NCBI GenBank assembly: GCA_963169455.1
Contig: CAUJDW010000060.1
Location: 1-52,568, forward strand
Reading direction: 5' to 3'
Source: Bacteroidota bacterium
GTDB lineage: Bacteria > Bacteroidota > Bacteroidia > Chitinophagales > Saprospiraceae
DNA: 52,568 nt
Shown here piece after piece: positions 44,462-52,568 of the stretch. Below the pieces are notes generated by a model. That model was not told where the DNA came from and did no database searches. It was given only the letters and a program-made list of their open reading frames with translations. Within the stretch, counting starts at the first letter, position 1, and each line of letters begins with the position of its first letter. Made by a program: the position numbers and the translations under genes.

Positions 44462-47272
44462 ATGTACCGGAATTTACGCCTTCTGCTTTTCTTCCTGCTC
44501 AGCGCTTTCGCCACACATGCCCAGGTCGTTTACAGCGACCCGGCATTCCCCACGGCCGACGATGAAGTGACCATCTATTTCGACGCCACCCAGGGCAACG
44601 GCGGGCTGGCCAACTGCAACTGCGATGTCTATCTGCACACCGGGGTCATAACCAACATGAGCTCCGGCCCGTCCAACTGGCTCTACGTCCCTACTACCTG
44701 GGGCGTGGCCAACCCGGCCTGGAAAATGACGCCGGTGAGCGGCCAGAGCAATCTCTACAGCTACACCTTTTCTCCCTCTGTCAGAGGCTATTTCGGCGTG
44801 CCCGGCAGCGAAACCATTGAAAAAATAGCTTTTGTCTTCCGCAACGGCAACGGCAGCCTCTCGGGTAGGGATGTGAACGGAGCAGATGTTTTCCTCGATA
44901 TCTTCCAGGGCAGCATGTCCTTCACCGCAGCTTTGCAGAGCCCCACCAATAACGCCCTCGTGGTGGAAAGCGGCGCTGCCATCCCGGTGCGGGTCGCTGC
45001 CAATGAAGTGGCCACCATAAGCGTGCGGGACAACGGGGTGCTGCTGGTGGAAGAAAGCACCCAGTTGCTGCAATATAACCTCACGGCCGGCGCCGTCGGA
45101 ACCCATATCGTGGAAATCACGGCCAGCAACGGTGAAACTACCCGGAGCTTCGATTTCGCCTATGCCGTACCGCTCGACATCGCGCCCGCCAACCCCCCGG
45201 CAGGCCTCGAACCCGGCATCCGCTTCGAAAACGGAACCCTCAGCCTGTCGCTCTACGCCCCGGGCAAAGATAACGTCTTCGTGCTCGGCGATTTCACCAA
45301 CTGGCGCCCCGACACGGACTTCCAGATGACGCCGTCCAATGACGGCAACTGGTGGATCGAGATCGGCGGGCTGGAGCCCGGCAGCGCCTACGCTTTCCAA
45401 TATCTGGTGGACGGCGAACTCCGGATTGCCGACCCACACAGCACCCTGGTGCTGGACCCCAACAACGACCCCTTTATTCCGGAAGAAACCTACCCCAACC
45501 TGCCCGAATACCCGGAAAAAGCCGCAGGCATGGTGACGCTCGTCGACCCTGCTGTAGCCCAGTACAACTGGCAGGCCAGCAACTATAACCGCCCGGCCCG
45601 TGAAGAACTGGTCATTTATGAACTCCTGCTCCGGGACTTCATGGAACGCCACGACTACACCACCCTTATCGACACTCTCGACTACCTGCAGCGCCTGGGC
45701 GTCAACGCCATCGAGCTGATGCCCGTCAACGAGTTCTCCGGCAACATCAGCTGGGGGTACAACCCCACCTTCCACATGGCGCTCGACAAGTACTACGGCC
45801 CCATGTACGAGTTCAAGCGATTTGTCGATGCCTGCCACAAGAGGGGCATGGCCGTCATCCTCGACGTCGTTTTCAACCACGTCGACCTGCCCAGCCCCCT
45901 CGTATCCCTTTACTGGAACCAGGCGGCCGGCCAGCCGGCCGCCAACAATCCCTGGCTGAACCAGGCAGCGCCCCACGACTACAGCGTCTTTTTCGACTTC
46001 AACCACGAAAGCCCCCATACCCGGGCTTACATCGACAGGGTGATTCGCTATTGGTTGACAGAATTCCGCGTCGACGGCTTCCGTTTCGACCTCTCCAAAG
46101 GGCTGACCCAGAATGTCGGCGGGCCCTACGACGCCGGCGCCTATGACGCCAGCCGGATCGCCATTATCAAACACTACGCCGATGTGGTGTGGCAAACCAC
46201 CCCCGGAGCCTACATGATCCTGGAACACTTCGCCGACTGGGCGGAAGAAAAGGAACTGGTGGAGTACGGCCAGGGCATGATGGTCTGGAACAATATGAAC
46301 TTTACTTCCCGCGACATTATCCGCGGCGGCGGTGGCAGCCTCAACGGAACGTCCTATACCAACCGGGGCTGGAACACCCCCTACGCACTGATCTCCTACA
46401 TGGAAAGCCATGATGAGGAACGCCTGATATACGAAGCCCTCAACTTTGGCAGCCAATCCGGCAGCTACAACGTGCGCGACCTGGAAACGGCCCTGGCCCG
46501 GGCAGAGGCCCTTACCACGCTCTTTTATGCCGTTCCCGGGCCGAAGATGCTTTGGCAGTTCGGAGAAGTGGGCTATGATTTTTCCATCAACTATTGCGAA
46601 GACGGCACCATCAATAACGGCTGCCGCACCAACCCCAAACCCATCCGCTGGGACTATTACCAGGAAAGCGCGCGCCGTGGCCTGTACGAAGTTACCAGCA
46701 CGATGGCCCGGATGAAAGCCCATCTCGACATCTTCAACACTACGGACTTCGAGCTGGACCTCAGCCCGGCGGTCAAAAAGGTCAAGCTGCACAGCCCGGG
46801 CCTGGAGCTTGTGGCCGTGGCCAACCTGGGGCTCACTTCCGGACAGGCCCTGCAGGTGTTCTCCAGCGCCGGAACCTGGTACGAGTACTTCACCGGCCAG
46901 ACGCTCAATGTGGTTACGCCCAACATCCTGCTGCCCCTGGCGCCGGGCGAATACCGGCTTTACACCAACCAGCCCATAGACCTGCCGTCGGATACCCGCG
47001 AACAGGCGCGGCCCGGCTTTTTCGGGCTGAACATCGCCCCCAACCCCAGCCCCGGGCCCCTGTCGCTGCGCTACGAGCTGCCCCAGGCGGCAACGGTAAG
47101 GCTTGAAATATTCAACATGCAGGGGCAAAGGGCCTTCAGCCAGGAAACAGGCCTGCAGCCTGCCGGCCCCCACAGCCTCGAACTGGCGCCCCTACTGCCC
47201 GCAGGCGCCTACGTGCTCAAAATCGCCGCCGGCGGGCTGATGGAAGCCAGGACTTTTGTGGTGGGAAGGTGA
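44462..47272 (+). CDS. T9SS-exported GH13 alpha-amylase-family glycoside hydrolase
   Basis: 936 residues from the ATG at 44462, chosen because it starts a signal peptide (MYRNLRLLLFFLLSAFATHAQ) just after the promoter. N-terminal beta domains include a CBM48-like module (about 260-340, FVLGDFTNWRPDTDFQMTP). The GH13 barrel has all four conserved regions: I ILDVVFNHV (D468), II GFRFDLSKG (nucleophile D543), III YMILEHFADW (acid/base E588) and IV MESHDEERL (D651). The C-terminus is a T9SS sorting domain (GLNIAPNPSPGPLSL ... EARTFVVGR). It should act on alpha-glucans outside the cell, probably at the surface. No other sugar-use genes are adjacent. Confidence 0.93.
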   Translation: MYRNLRLLLFFLLSAFATHAQVVYSDPAFPTADDEVTIYFDATQGNGGLANCNCDVYLHTGVITNMSSGPSNWLYVPTTWGVANPAWKMTPVSGQSNLYSYTFSPSVRGYFGVPGSETIEKIAFVFRNGNGSLSGRDVNGADVFLDIFQGSMSFTAALQSPTNNALVVESGAAIPVRVAANEVATISVRDNGVLLVEESTQLLQYNLTAGAVGTHIVEITASNGETTRSFDFAYAVPLDIAPANPPAGLEPGIRFENGTLSLSLYAPGKDNVFVLGDFTNWRPDTDFQMTPSNDGNWWIEIGGLEPGSAYAFQYLVDGELRIADPHSTLVLDPNNDPFIPEETYPNLPEYPEKAAGMVTLVDPAVAQYNWQASNYNRPAREELVIYELLLRDFMERHDYTTLIDTLDYLQRLGVNAIELMPVNEFSGNISWGYNPTFHMALDKYYGPMYEFKRFVDACHKRGMAVILDVVFNHVDLPSPLVSLYWNQAAGQPAANNPWLNQAAPHDYSVFFDFNHESPHTRAYIDRVIRYWLTEFRVDGFRFDLSKGLTQNVGGPYDAGAYDASRIAIIKHYADVVWQTTPGAYMILEHFADWAEEKELVEYGQGMMVWNNMNFTSRDIIRGGGGSLNGTSYTNRGWNTPYALISYMESHDEERLIYEALNFGSQSGSYNVRDLETALARAEALTTLFYAVPGPKMLWQFGEVGYDFSINYCEDGTINNGCRTNPKPIRWDYYQESARRGLYEVTSTMARMKAHLDIFNTTDFELDLSPAVKKVKLHSPGLELVAVANLGLTSGQALQVFSSAGTWYEYFTGQTLNVVTPNILLPLAPGEYRLYTNQPIDLPSDTREQARPGFFGLNIAPNPSPGPLSLRYELPQAATVRLEIFNMQGQRAFSQETGLQPAGPHSLELAPLLPAGAYVLKIAAGGLMEARTFVVGR

Positions 47273-47310
47273 ATGATTGCCCGCCTCCGCGTAAAGCTTC
47301 GGCAGGTAAA

Positions 47311-47353
47311 AATGGTTGAGGGTTGAGGGCCAGGGCCCCCTCCCTCAACCATT
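47311..47353. terminator. Hairpin after the GH13 gene
   Basis: AATGGTTGAGGG (47311-47322) and CCCTCAACCATT (47342-47353) form a perfect 12-bp stem with a 19-base loop, about 40 bp after the stop codon. The downstream T-tract is absent, so termination is likely but not certain. Confidence 0.55.
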
Positions 47354-47547
47354 AATCCGCACTTAAACCCTACTTTTTCCTTCCTCCATCGATAAAGTCA
47401 GGCTGTTTATAGAATGGCCAGGGCTAATTGAAGCCCGTTTCCGATATTTGTACTTTGCGCGCCCATCATCCTTTTTCAGTTGAAGCAACCCCTTCCCATG
47501 GAAGCGGGCTGTTTTGATCATTCATTCAAAAGAAAAAGGAGAAAGCT

Positions 47548-48474
47548 ATGGTGAGCACCACTTCAGGAATTGTACAGCGGATGTCGGACGAGTTGCGGCG
47601 CCGCGAGCTGAACTTCGACAATATCGTCATCCATTCCCGTTTCAGGTTTTTCGAGAAATCCGTTCAGGACTCGGGGCTTTCCATCAAGCTGGGTCACCGG
47701 GGGGCCGAGCACTACGTCATCGACGGCCGGCAGCACACCATCAGCCCGGGGCGCTATCTGGTCGTCAACCGCAGCCGGGCCTTTGATTGCCATCTGAAGG
47801 GCGACGAGCCGATCGAGGCCTTCTGCATTTACCTGGGCAGGGAGGTGGTGGCGGAAACGGCAGCGGCTCTGTTCCAGCTTCCGGCCCGCTGGCTGGACCA
47901 GCCTTTTGGCCAGGGCAGCGCCGAACCCCTGTTCCTGGAAAGGGTTTACCGCACGGATGAGAATGAACTGGGGCGCTTCCTGGCCCACTTGCGGCCGTTG
48001 CTGGCATCAGGAGCGCCGTTTGACTTCGACGCCCTCTACTACACCCTGGCGGAGAAGCTGATCAGAAGCCAGATCGAGATGGAGCAGCAGATACAGCGCA
48101 TCAGCTCGTCCCGCCGTTCGACGCGGGAAGAACTCTACAGGCGCCTGTGCGTGGCGCGGAACTACATTCAGGACAATTACAAACAGGACATATCGCTGGA
48201 CGAGCTGGCGCGGGAGGCGGCGCTGTCCAAATTCCACCTCCTGCGCACCTACAAGGAGGCTTTCGGCACCACACCCTACCGCCATGTGCTCAGCCTCCGC
48301 CTGCACAACGCGCGCCGGCTGCTCTCCAAAGGCTGGCTGCTGGAAGACATAGCCTTCGAGCTGGGCTTCTCCGACCGCCGGTCTTTTACCAAGGCGTTCA
48401 AGAAAGCTTATGGCCAGGCCCCCTCCGGATTCCGGGAGCCCGGTGTTCTAGATACCCGTTTTTTTAACCTTTAA
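47548..48474 (+). CDS. AraC family transcriptional regulator
   Basis: 308 residues. The N-terminal half (about 1-180) is a cupin-like effector part, including RHTISPGRYLVVNRSRAFDCHL. The C-terminal half has the two AraC helix-turn-helices (LDELAREAALSKFHLLRTYKEAFGTTPYRHV and IAFELGFSDRRSFTKAFKKAYGQAPSGFR) with the usual linker. It is a cytoplasmic DNA-binding activator or repressor; the target is unknown. Unusually for this phylum the ATG has a strong Shine-Dalgarno sequence (AAGGAGAAAGCT just before it). The last 11 bp overlap the convergent Uma2 gene. Confidence 0.92.
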   Translation: MVSTTSGIVQRMSDELRRRELNFDNIVIHSRFRFFEKSVQDSGLSIKLGHRGAEHYVIDGRQHTISPGRYLVVNRSRAFDCHLKGDEPIEAFCIYLGREVVAETAAALFQLPARWLDQPFGQGSAEPLFLERVYRTDENELGRFLAHLRPLLASGAPFDFDALYYTLAEKLIRSQIEMEQQIQRISSSRRSTREELYRRLCVARNYIQDNYKQDISLDELAREAALSKFHLLRTYKEAFGTTPYRHVLSLRLHNARRLLSKGWLLEDIAFELGFSDRRSFTKAFKKAYGQAPSGFREPGVLDTRFFNL

Positions 48475-49039
48475 AAAGGGAAAGGGAAAGTTCGAAACCG
48501 GGGAGCACGTCCTCACCATCAAGAATGGCGTCAAAGGAATCAACCAGAGCGATCGTTCCATTGCCCCGGAAAATAAAAACCTGTCCGTGCTCAGGGTCGA
48601 TGAGCCACCCCAGCCGGCAGCCGTTATCCATGTATTCTTTCATTTTTTCTTTCAGGGCAGGCAGGCTGTCGTGCTCTGAGCGAAGTTCTATGACAAAATC
48701 CGGGCAAAGGGCTGGGAATTTTTTGAGCGCTTCAGGGTTTATCCGGGCCAGGCGCTCATTGGACACCCAGGAAGCATCGGGAGAACGGACGGCTCCGTTT
48801 GGCAGGCGATAACCCGTGCTGGAATCTCCAACCCGGCCAAGGCTCGATTCCTGATTCCAGTTGTACAATGCAGCTATGATTCCACTATTCCGGTTTCCAG
48901 TTTCAAAGCCTGTTGGCGCCATAACAATAATATTTCCATGGCTGTCGCGTTCGATCTTCAATTCATCATTGACGCGGCAGAATTCGAAAAACATGTCGTC
49001 CGTAAAACCGTCTACCGTTCTTAACCTGACCATTTCCAT
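48464..49039 (-). CDS. Uma2 family protein, second copy
   Basis: 191 residues of the same DUF820/Uma2 nuclease-fold family as 7436-8032, but with low similarity. The PD-(D/E)xK pattern is SPDASWV, then PDFVIELRSEHDSLPALKEKMKEYM, then LGWLIDP. The start ATG is 49037-49039, with an in-frame ATG two codons later. Its end overlaps the AraC gene by 11 bp. Its start is divergent from the S9 peptidase gene with a gap of 71 bp. Confidence 0.88.
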   Translation of the reverse strand: MEMVRLRTVDGFTDDMFFEFCRVNDELKIERDSHGNIIVMAPTGFETGNRNSGIIAALYNWNQESSLGRVGDSSTGYRLPNGAVRSPDASWVSNERLARINPEALKKFPALCPDFVIELRSEHDSLPALKEKMKEYMDNGCRLGWLIDPEHGQVFIFRGNGTIALVDSFDAILDGEDVLPGFELSLSLFKG

Positions 49040-49110
49040 TGCAGGTGTTTTTTCAAAAGTATCTTAAAAAAGTAACAATATCAAAACGAGTATTGATTAA
49101 ACATGTCCTT

Positions 49111-51072
49111 ATGAGGCCAATGCTGCTCTATCTATTGCTGTTCATTGCGACACCAGCCGCCGCACAACCCCGGCTTATACCCAGGGAAGCTTTTTTCCAG
49201 GAGAAGGACCAGTACAACATCCGCCTGTCCCCCGACGGGCTGCGGGTGTATTACCAGCGCCGCTCCGTGCAGGAGGGCCGCTTGTTTTTCATAGACACCC
49301 ATCTGCCCGGGCGCGAGTCGTACCTGGATGCCGGCGGCGCTTTGATCGACTGGCAACCCGCCCATACCGGAGGCGTCGTGGCCGTGGTGCAAAAAAAGGC
49401 CCGGCAATTGGTGTACTTCGAAGGCGGGCAGCAGCAGCCCGTGCCGCTGTTCCCTTTCCAGCAGCTTCGGGTCGAAGCCCTGAGCCCCAGGCGCCCCCGG
49501 GAGCTGGTTGCCTCCGTCACCGCCGATGCCGACAGCCTCAACGGCATCTACCGCATCAACTTCCTCAACGGCGCCCTGGAAAAGATCAGCGGGCCGCTGG
49601 ACTTCCAGAAGCTCTACTTCAGCCAGCAGCTCGAACCCTGCGCCGGGCGCCTGCAGAACGACATCAACGGCTACTCCATCTACCGCTTCGACGGCAGTTC
49701 ATGGGTGGAAACCCTGCGCTACCCCTTTGAAGAAAGCCAGTTCCTGGGCGGCTTCCAGGACGTCGTCAGCGTCAGCGCCGACGGGCGCTTTTTTTACGCT
49801 ACCGACAATACCGGCCGCGATAAAACAGCCCTGGTTTCGGTAGCAGTTTCCAGCGGAAGGCAGGAACTGCTCATCGCCGACAGTAAAGCCGACATACTGC
49901 CTTCGGGGGCAATGACGGGCCCGGACGGGCGCCCGCAGATGGTGCTGAGCGTCTTCGCCGACGCCCGCCGCCACTTCCCCGACGCCCGGGCCCAGGCCGA
50001 TTTCGACTACGCCAACCGCCTGCTGCAGGGGCAGGCCAGCTTTGCCGAAGCCAGCGCCGACGGCAGAACCTGGCTGCTGCGCCGGCTGGACGGCGGCCCG
50101 GCCACGTATTTCCTCTTCGAGCGCAACAGCCGGAAGCTGACACGCCTTTTCAGTGACGTTCCGGCCCTGGCCCCCTACCCCATGGCCAGCCGAAAGGCAT
50201 TCAGCGTAGTTTCCAGAGACGGCTACGAGCTGCCCGTGCATATCTATCTGCCCCCCGGCGCCGATGCGGACGGCGACGGCATCCCTGAAAATCCCCTGCC
50301 CACCATTCTCTACGTCCACGGCGGGCCATGGGTAGGCGTGATCCACTGGAACAACTGGTTCCACACCCGCAACTTCCAGTTGCTGGCCAACCGGGGCTAC
50401 GCCGTCATCAATACCGAATTCCGGGGAACCACCGGCCTGGGCAAACACTTCACCAGCCTGGGCGACCGGGAATGGGGGGAAGGCATGCTGTACGACATCC
50501 TGGATATCGCCGGCTGGGCCGTGGAAAAGGGCATCGCCGAAGAGCAGAAGCTCGGCATCTGGGGCTGGTCGTTCGGCGGATACGCCGCGGCCGCAGCCCT
50601 GGCCTTCGCTCCGGAACAGTTCGCCTGCGGCGTCTCCATGTACGGCCCGGCCAAACTCGACGACTTTTTGCGCATACCCTTCACCGACAACAGCCTGTGG
50701 CGCTCCCGGGTGGGCGACCCCAACACCGCGGAAGGGCTGGAACTGCTGCGCAAACACTCGCCCATCTACTTCGCTGGCCGCTTCCAAAGCCCCATCCTGC
50801 TGACCACCGGCAGCAAAGACGGGCGGGTGCCGCAGCAGCAGGTGGACGCCCTGGCTAAAGCCCTGTACGACGCTCAAAAGGAAGTGGTGTATTTTTATTA
50901 TCCCGAAGAAGTGCACGACTACCGGGAGCCCGGCAGCTGGCTCTCCTTCTGGGCCATCGCCGAGCAGTTCCTCAGCCGGAATTTAGGTGGAAAGGCGCAG
51001 CCGGTGGGAGAGGATCTGAGGAAGGGGAATTTCAAGGTGGTGTATGGAAAAGAGTGGATCGGAAAAATGTAA
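49111..51072 (+). CDS. S9 family prolyl oligopeptidase-like serine peptidase, exported
   Basis: 653 residues from the ATG at 49111, where a signal peptide (MRPMLLYLLLFIATPAAAQ) starts; upstream in-frame ATGs lack this sense. The N-terminal two thirds form a beta propeller (for example IRLSPDGLRVYYQRR, ISGPLDFQKLYF). The C-terminal alpha/beta-hydrolase domain has the catalytic triad S487 (GWSFGGY), D570 (GSKDGRV) and H602 (EEVHDYREPG). It should cleave short peptides in the periplasm. DxDGDGIPENP in the middle is a possible calcium-binding loop. Confidence 0.9.
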   Translation: MRPMLLYLLLFIATPAAAQPRLIPREAFFQEKDQYNIRLSPDGLRVYYQRRSVQEGRLFFIDTHLPGRESYLDAGGALIDWQPAHTGGVVAVVQKKARQLVYFEGGQQQPVPLFPFQQLRVEALSPRRPRELVASVTADADSLNGIYRINFLNGALEKISGPLDFQKLYFSQQLEPCAGRLQNDINGYSIYRFDGSSWVETLRYPFEESQFLGGFQDVVSVSADGRFFYATDNTGRDKTALVSVAVSSGRQELLIADSKADILPSGAMTGPDGRPQMVLSVFADARRHFPDARAQADFDYANRLLQGQASFAEASADGRTWLLRRLDGGPATYFLFERNSRKLTRLFSDVPALAPYPMASRKAFSVVSRDGYELPVHIYLPPGADADGDGIPENPLPTILYVHGGPWVGVIHWNNWFHTRNFQLLANRGYAVINTEFRGTTGLGKHFTSLGDREWGEGMLYDILDIAGWAVEKGIAEEQKLGIWGWSFGGYAAAAALAFAPEQFACGVSMYGPAKLDDFLRIPFTDNSLWRSRVGDPNTAEGLELLRKHSPIYFAGRFQSPILLTTGSKDGRVPQQQVDALAKALYDAQKEVVYFYYPEEVHDYREPGSWLSFWAIAEQFLSRNLGGKAQPVGEDLRKGNFKVVYGKEWIGKM

Positions 51073-51083
51073 AACCCTGGAAA

Positions 51084-51133
51084 GTCACGGGGTGACTCGC
51101 CCTGTTTTTGCTATCGTTCAGTCAGCCCGTGAC
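51084..51133. repeat. GTCACGGGG inverted repeat, copy 2
   Basis: GTCACGGGGTGAC (51084-51096) pairs with GTCAGCCCGTGAC (51121-51133) at 12 of 13 positions, with a 24-base loop. It follows the S9 gene by 12 bp. The arms resemble those at 42533-42582, while the loops differ. Confidence 0.7.
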
Positions 51134-51185
51134 ATCCCGGGGGCGAATAATTTTCCGGCTTCAAATAACGGATAACCAAACCACA

Positions 51186-52232
51186 ATGCGCTACTACTTC
51201 CTACCCATCCTGGCCGGCCTGCTGCTTCTGGCAGGATGCAGGCCAAAGGCAGCGGATGGAATAATCCGCCTGTCTCCAAAAACCCACGTTTTCCTGCTCG
51301 ACAGCCTGGAGGCGGCCGATGCCATCATCCGGGATGCGGAAGAGGGGTATTTTGAAAATGTGCAGCCGCTGGATATGGCCATTCAGATGGGGCAGCCTTT
51401 ACAGAATGGCAGGCCAGGAGAAGGCCTGCAGGAAGAGTACCGGGCATTTCTGCGGGCCGATGTAGCCGGCTTCAGCCCGGAGGAGCAGGCCCTGCTCCGG
51501 GAAGTTTTTCACCGGGCCTTCGGGCTTTGCCGCAGGCTCAACCCGGGCATTTTCCCCGATACCGTCCGCCTGGCCAAAACCAGGGCGCGCCACTACGGGC
51601 CTGGCGTGTACTACACCCGCGAAGATTGCATCATCATTCCCGAAAACGAGCTCATGCCGGACAATGCCGATGTGCTCACCGAGGTTATGCTGCACGAAGT
51701 GTTTCACATCTATTCCCGCTATCACCCGCAACAGCGGGAAGCGCTGTACCGGATTATCGGTTTTGAACGGCTCCCCCTACCCCTCGCCCTGCCCGACAGC
51801 CTTCAGCAACGCCTGTTGCTCAACCCCGACGGCATCGATTTCCAATACGGGATCACCTTCGACGGCCCCGATGGGCAGCCTGTACAAGCTGTGGGCCTCA
51901 TCCGCTCCGCCTTCCCGGATTACCACCATTCGCGCCCCCGATACTTCGAGTACATCGATTTCCAGCTCTACCCCGTCGTGCGCCGCGACAGTGCTTTTGA
52001 AGTGCTGGTGCGAAACGGCAGCGAAAGCCCGCTGCCCCCTGTCGACAGCCTGTCCGGTTTCTTCCGGCTGATCGGGGACAACACCAGCTACATCATCCAC
52101 CCGGATGAAATACTGGCGGATAATTTTGTGTTGCTGGTAATGATGGATACAGGAGAGGGGGCTTATGGATCAGGGCAGTACGCTGTCCGCGGGCGGGAGA
52201 TATTGGAGGGTATAGGGAATATACTAAGGTAG
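51186..52232 (+). CDS. Lipoprotein with HExxH metallopeptidase-like motif
   Basis: 348 residues from the ATG at 51186, which begins a lipoprotein signal (MRYYFLPILAGLLLLAGC). The motif HEVFH (H170-H174, in TEVMLHEVFHIYSRYHPQ) suggests a zinc-dependent peptidase of the HExxH group, but a third ligand is not certain and the family was not recognised. The preceding HYGPGVYYTREDCIIIPE looks like the substrate-strand segment seen before such helices. It is anchored by lipid in the periplasm or on the outer membrane. The gene is 114 bp after the S9 peptidase gene. Confidence 0.7.
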   Translation: MRYYFLPILAGLLLLAGCRPKAADGIIRLSPKTHVFLLDSLEAADAIIRDAEEGYFENVQPLDMAIQMGQPLQNGRPGEGLQEEYRAFLRADVAGFSPEEQALLREVFHRAFGLCRRLNPGIFPDTVRLAKTRARHYGPGVYYTREDCIIIPENELMPDNADVLTEVMLHEVFHIYSRYHPQQREALYRIIGFERLPLPLALPDSLQQRLLLNPDGIDFQYGITFDGPDGQPVQAVGLIRSAFPDYHHSRPRYFEYIDFQLYPVVRRDSAFEVLVRNGSESPLPPVDSLSGFFRLIGDNTSYIIHPDEILADNFVLLVMMDTGEGAYGSGQYAVRGREILEGIGNILR

Positions 52233-52441
52233 AGTGGGTTTGTCTCGTCCTGGGTATGCTTTTGTACAAGTCTTGAGGATCGTAAAAGAATAAGAGATTA
52301 GAAAAATTCGAATTTAACATTGTTCTGATTGTAAATGCCAGGAATCACAAGTATATTGCTGCAGGTGTCATATTCTACTCAATTTCCCAAGCAATATTAT
52401 CCCAGGCCTTAATTTCAATTAACCTACAAAAAACCTGCGCT
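52233..52441. other. Intergenic region before the right-edge gene
   Basis: AT-rich, with no gene, RNA or clear TAnnTTTG box recognised. Its AT content is higher than in most other gaps. Confidence 0.4.
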
Positions 52442-52568
52442 ATGCTGAAGAAAAGTACCTTTAACCAATTACCCCCCCCACAAATTTAAAAATAACTAAA
52501 CTATTGCTTTTTTGCGTTCCCCTCTGCTGTTATTTCCAGAGTTATGCTCAAAACTGGGAGGGCATAAG
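52442..52568 (+). pseudogene. Start of a secreted protein interrupted at a C8 tract (partial)
   Basis: From the ATG at 52442 the frame reads MLKKSTFNQLPPPQI and stops at TAA (52487). In another frame, starting just after the C8 run at 52472-52479, there is an obvious signal peptide (KLLLFCVPLCCYFQSYAQ, then NWEGI) that continues off the window. One more C in the run would join the two into one open frame. Either the run is phase-variable, or it is a sequencing error, or translation starts at a non-ATG codon such as TTG 52501-52509. The gene is cut by the window edge. Confidence 0.45.

Noticed and set aside
44474-47173. Long minus-strand open frame of 899 codons
   Set aside because: It is antisense to the GH13 gene, which has clear motifs; no domains are seen in the antisense frame.

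Overview
The window looks like a chromosomal segment of a GC-rich member of the Bacteroidota, most likely a marine Saprospiria/Lewinellaceae-type organism; the lineage is an inference. The evidence is: several secreted proteins that end in type IX secretion (T9SS) sorting domains, LytS/LytTR and 'two-component propeller' signalling proteins, a Porin_10-type outer-membrane barrel, Bacteroidota-type promoters (TTG-N20-22-TAnnTTTG), A-rich rather than Shine-Dalgarno translation starts, and a Bacteroidota-type FabI. No rRNA, tRNA, integrase, transposase or CRISPR array was seen.

Layout. 1-328: a 36-bp tandem repeat array and two GA-loop hairpins. 329-10766: a LOG-family protein, a sigma-54 activator that lacks its DNA-binding domain, a prokaryotic pentameric ligand-gated ion channel, a eukaryote-type double-domain phosphofructokinase, an M20 amidohydrolase, a Uma2 protein, an APC amino-acid permease and a vanadium-haloperoxidase-like lipoprotein. 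11036-18082: a three-gene operon (coiled-coil/possible inactive-STAND protein, MoxR AAA+ ATPase, 1639-residue three-pass membrane protein ending in a peptidoglycan amidase). This is the strongest candidate for an undescribed system. 18296-26605: a TMTC-like TPR glycosyltransferase, then a signalling cluster with a propeller sensor whose kinase domain is degenerate, facing a LytTR regulator with two LytS-type kinases, one degenerate. 27232-29795: an SGNH/MBOAT O-acylation pair. 29991-36176: secreted and surface proteins (T9SS cargo, Porin_10 barrel, LVIVD-repeat protein). 36317-42470: housekeeping genes fabI, recN, sodA and fumC, plus a lipoprotein and a tiny two-ORF transcription unit. 42746-52232: a B3/B4-domain protein, a glycine-rich RRM protein, a T9SS-exported GH13 amylase-like enzyme, an AraC regulator, a second Uma2 protein, an S9 peptidase and an HExxH lipoprotein. 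The right edge holds the start of another secreted protein, interrupted at a C8 tract.

How the genes work together. In the MoxR operon the predicted topology puts the ATPase-facing part of the large protein in the cytoplasm and its SH3b-amidase part in the periplasm. An ATP-driven intracellular decision could therefore be converted into cell-wall cleavage, as in conflict or suicide systems. The signalling cluster pairs apparently intact and apparently dead kinase modules around one LytTR regulator. The intergenic regions carry several families of short dispersed palindromic elements (an ~86-122 bp GGAACGCGG family in three copies, gtcacgggg-type inverted repeats in two copies, and IR-bounded ~130-160 bp elements), which suggests active or recent non-autonomous repeat dispersal.
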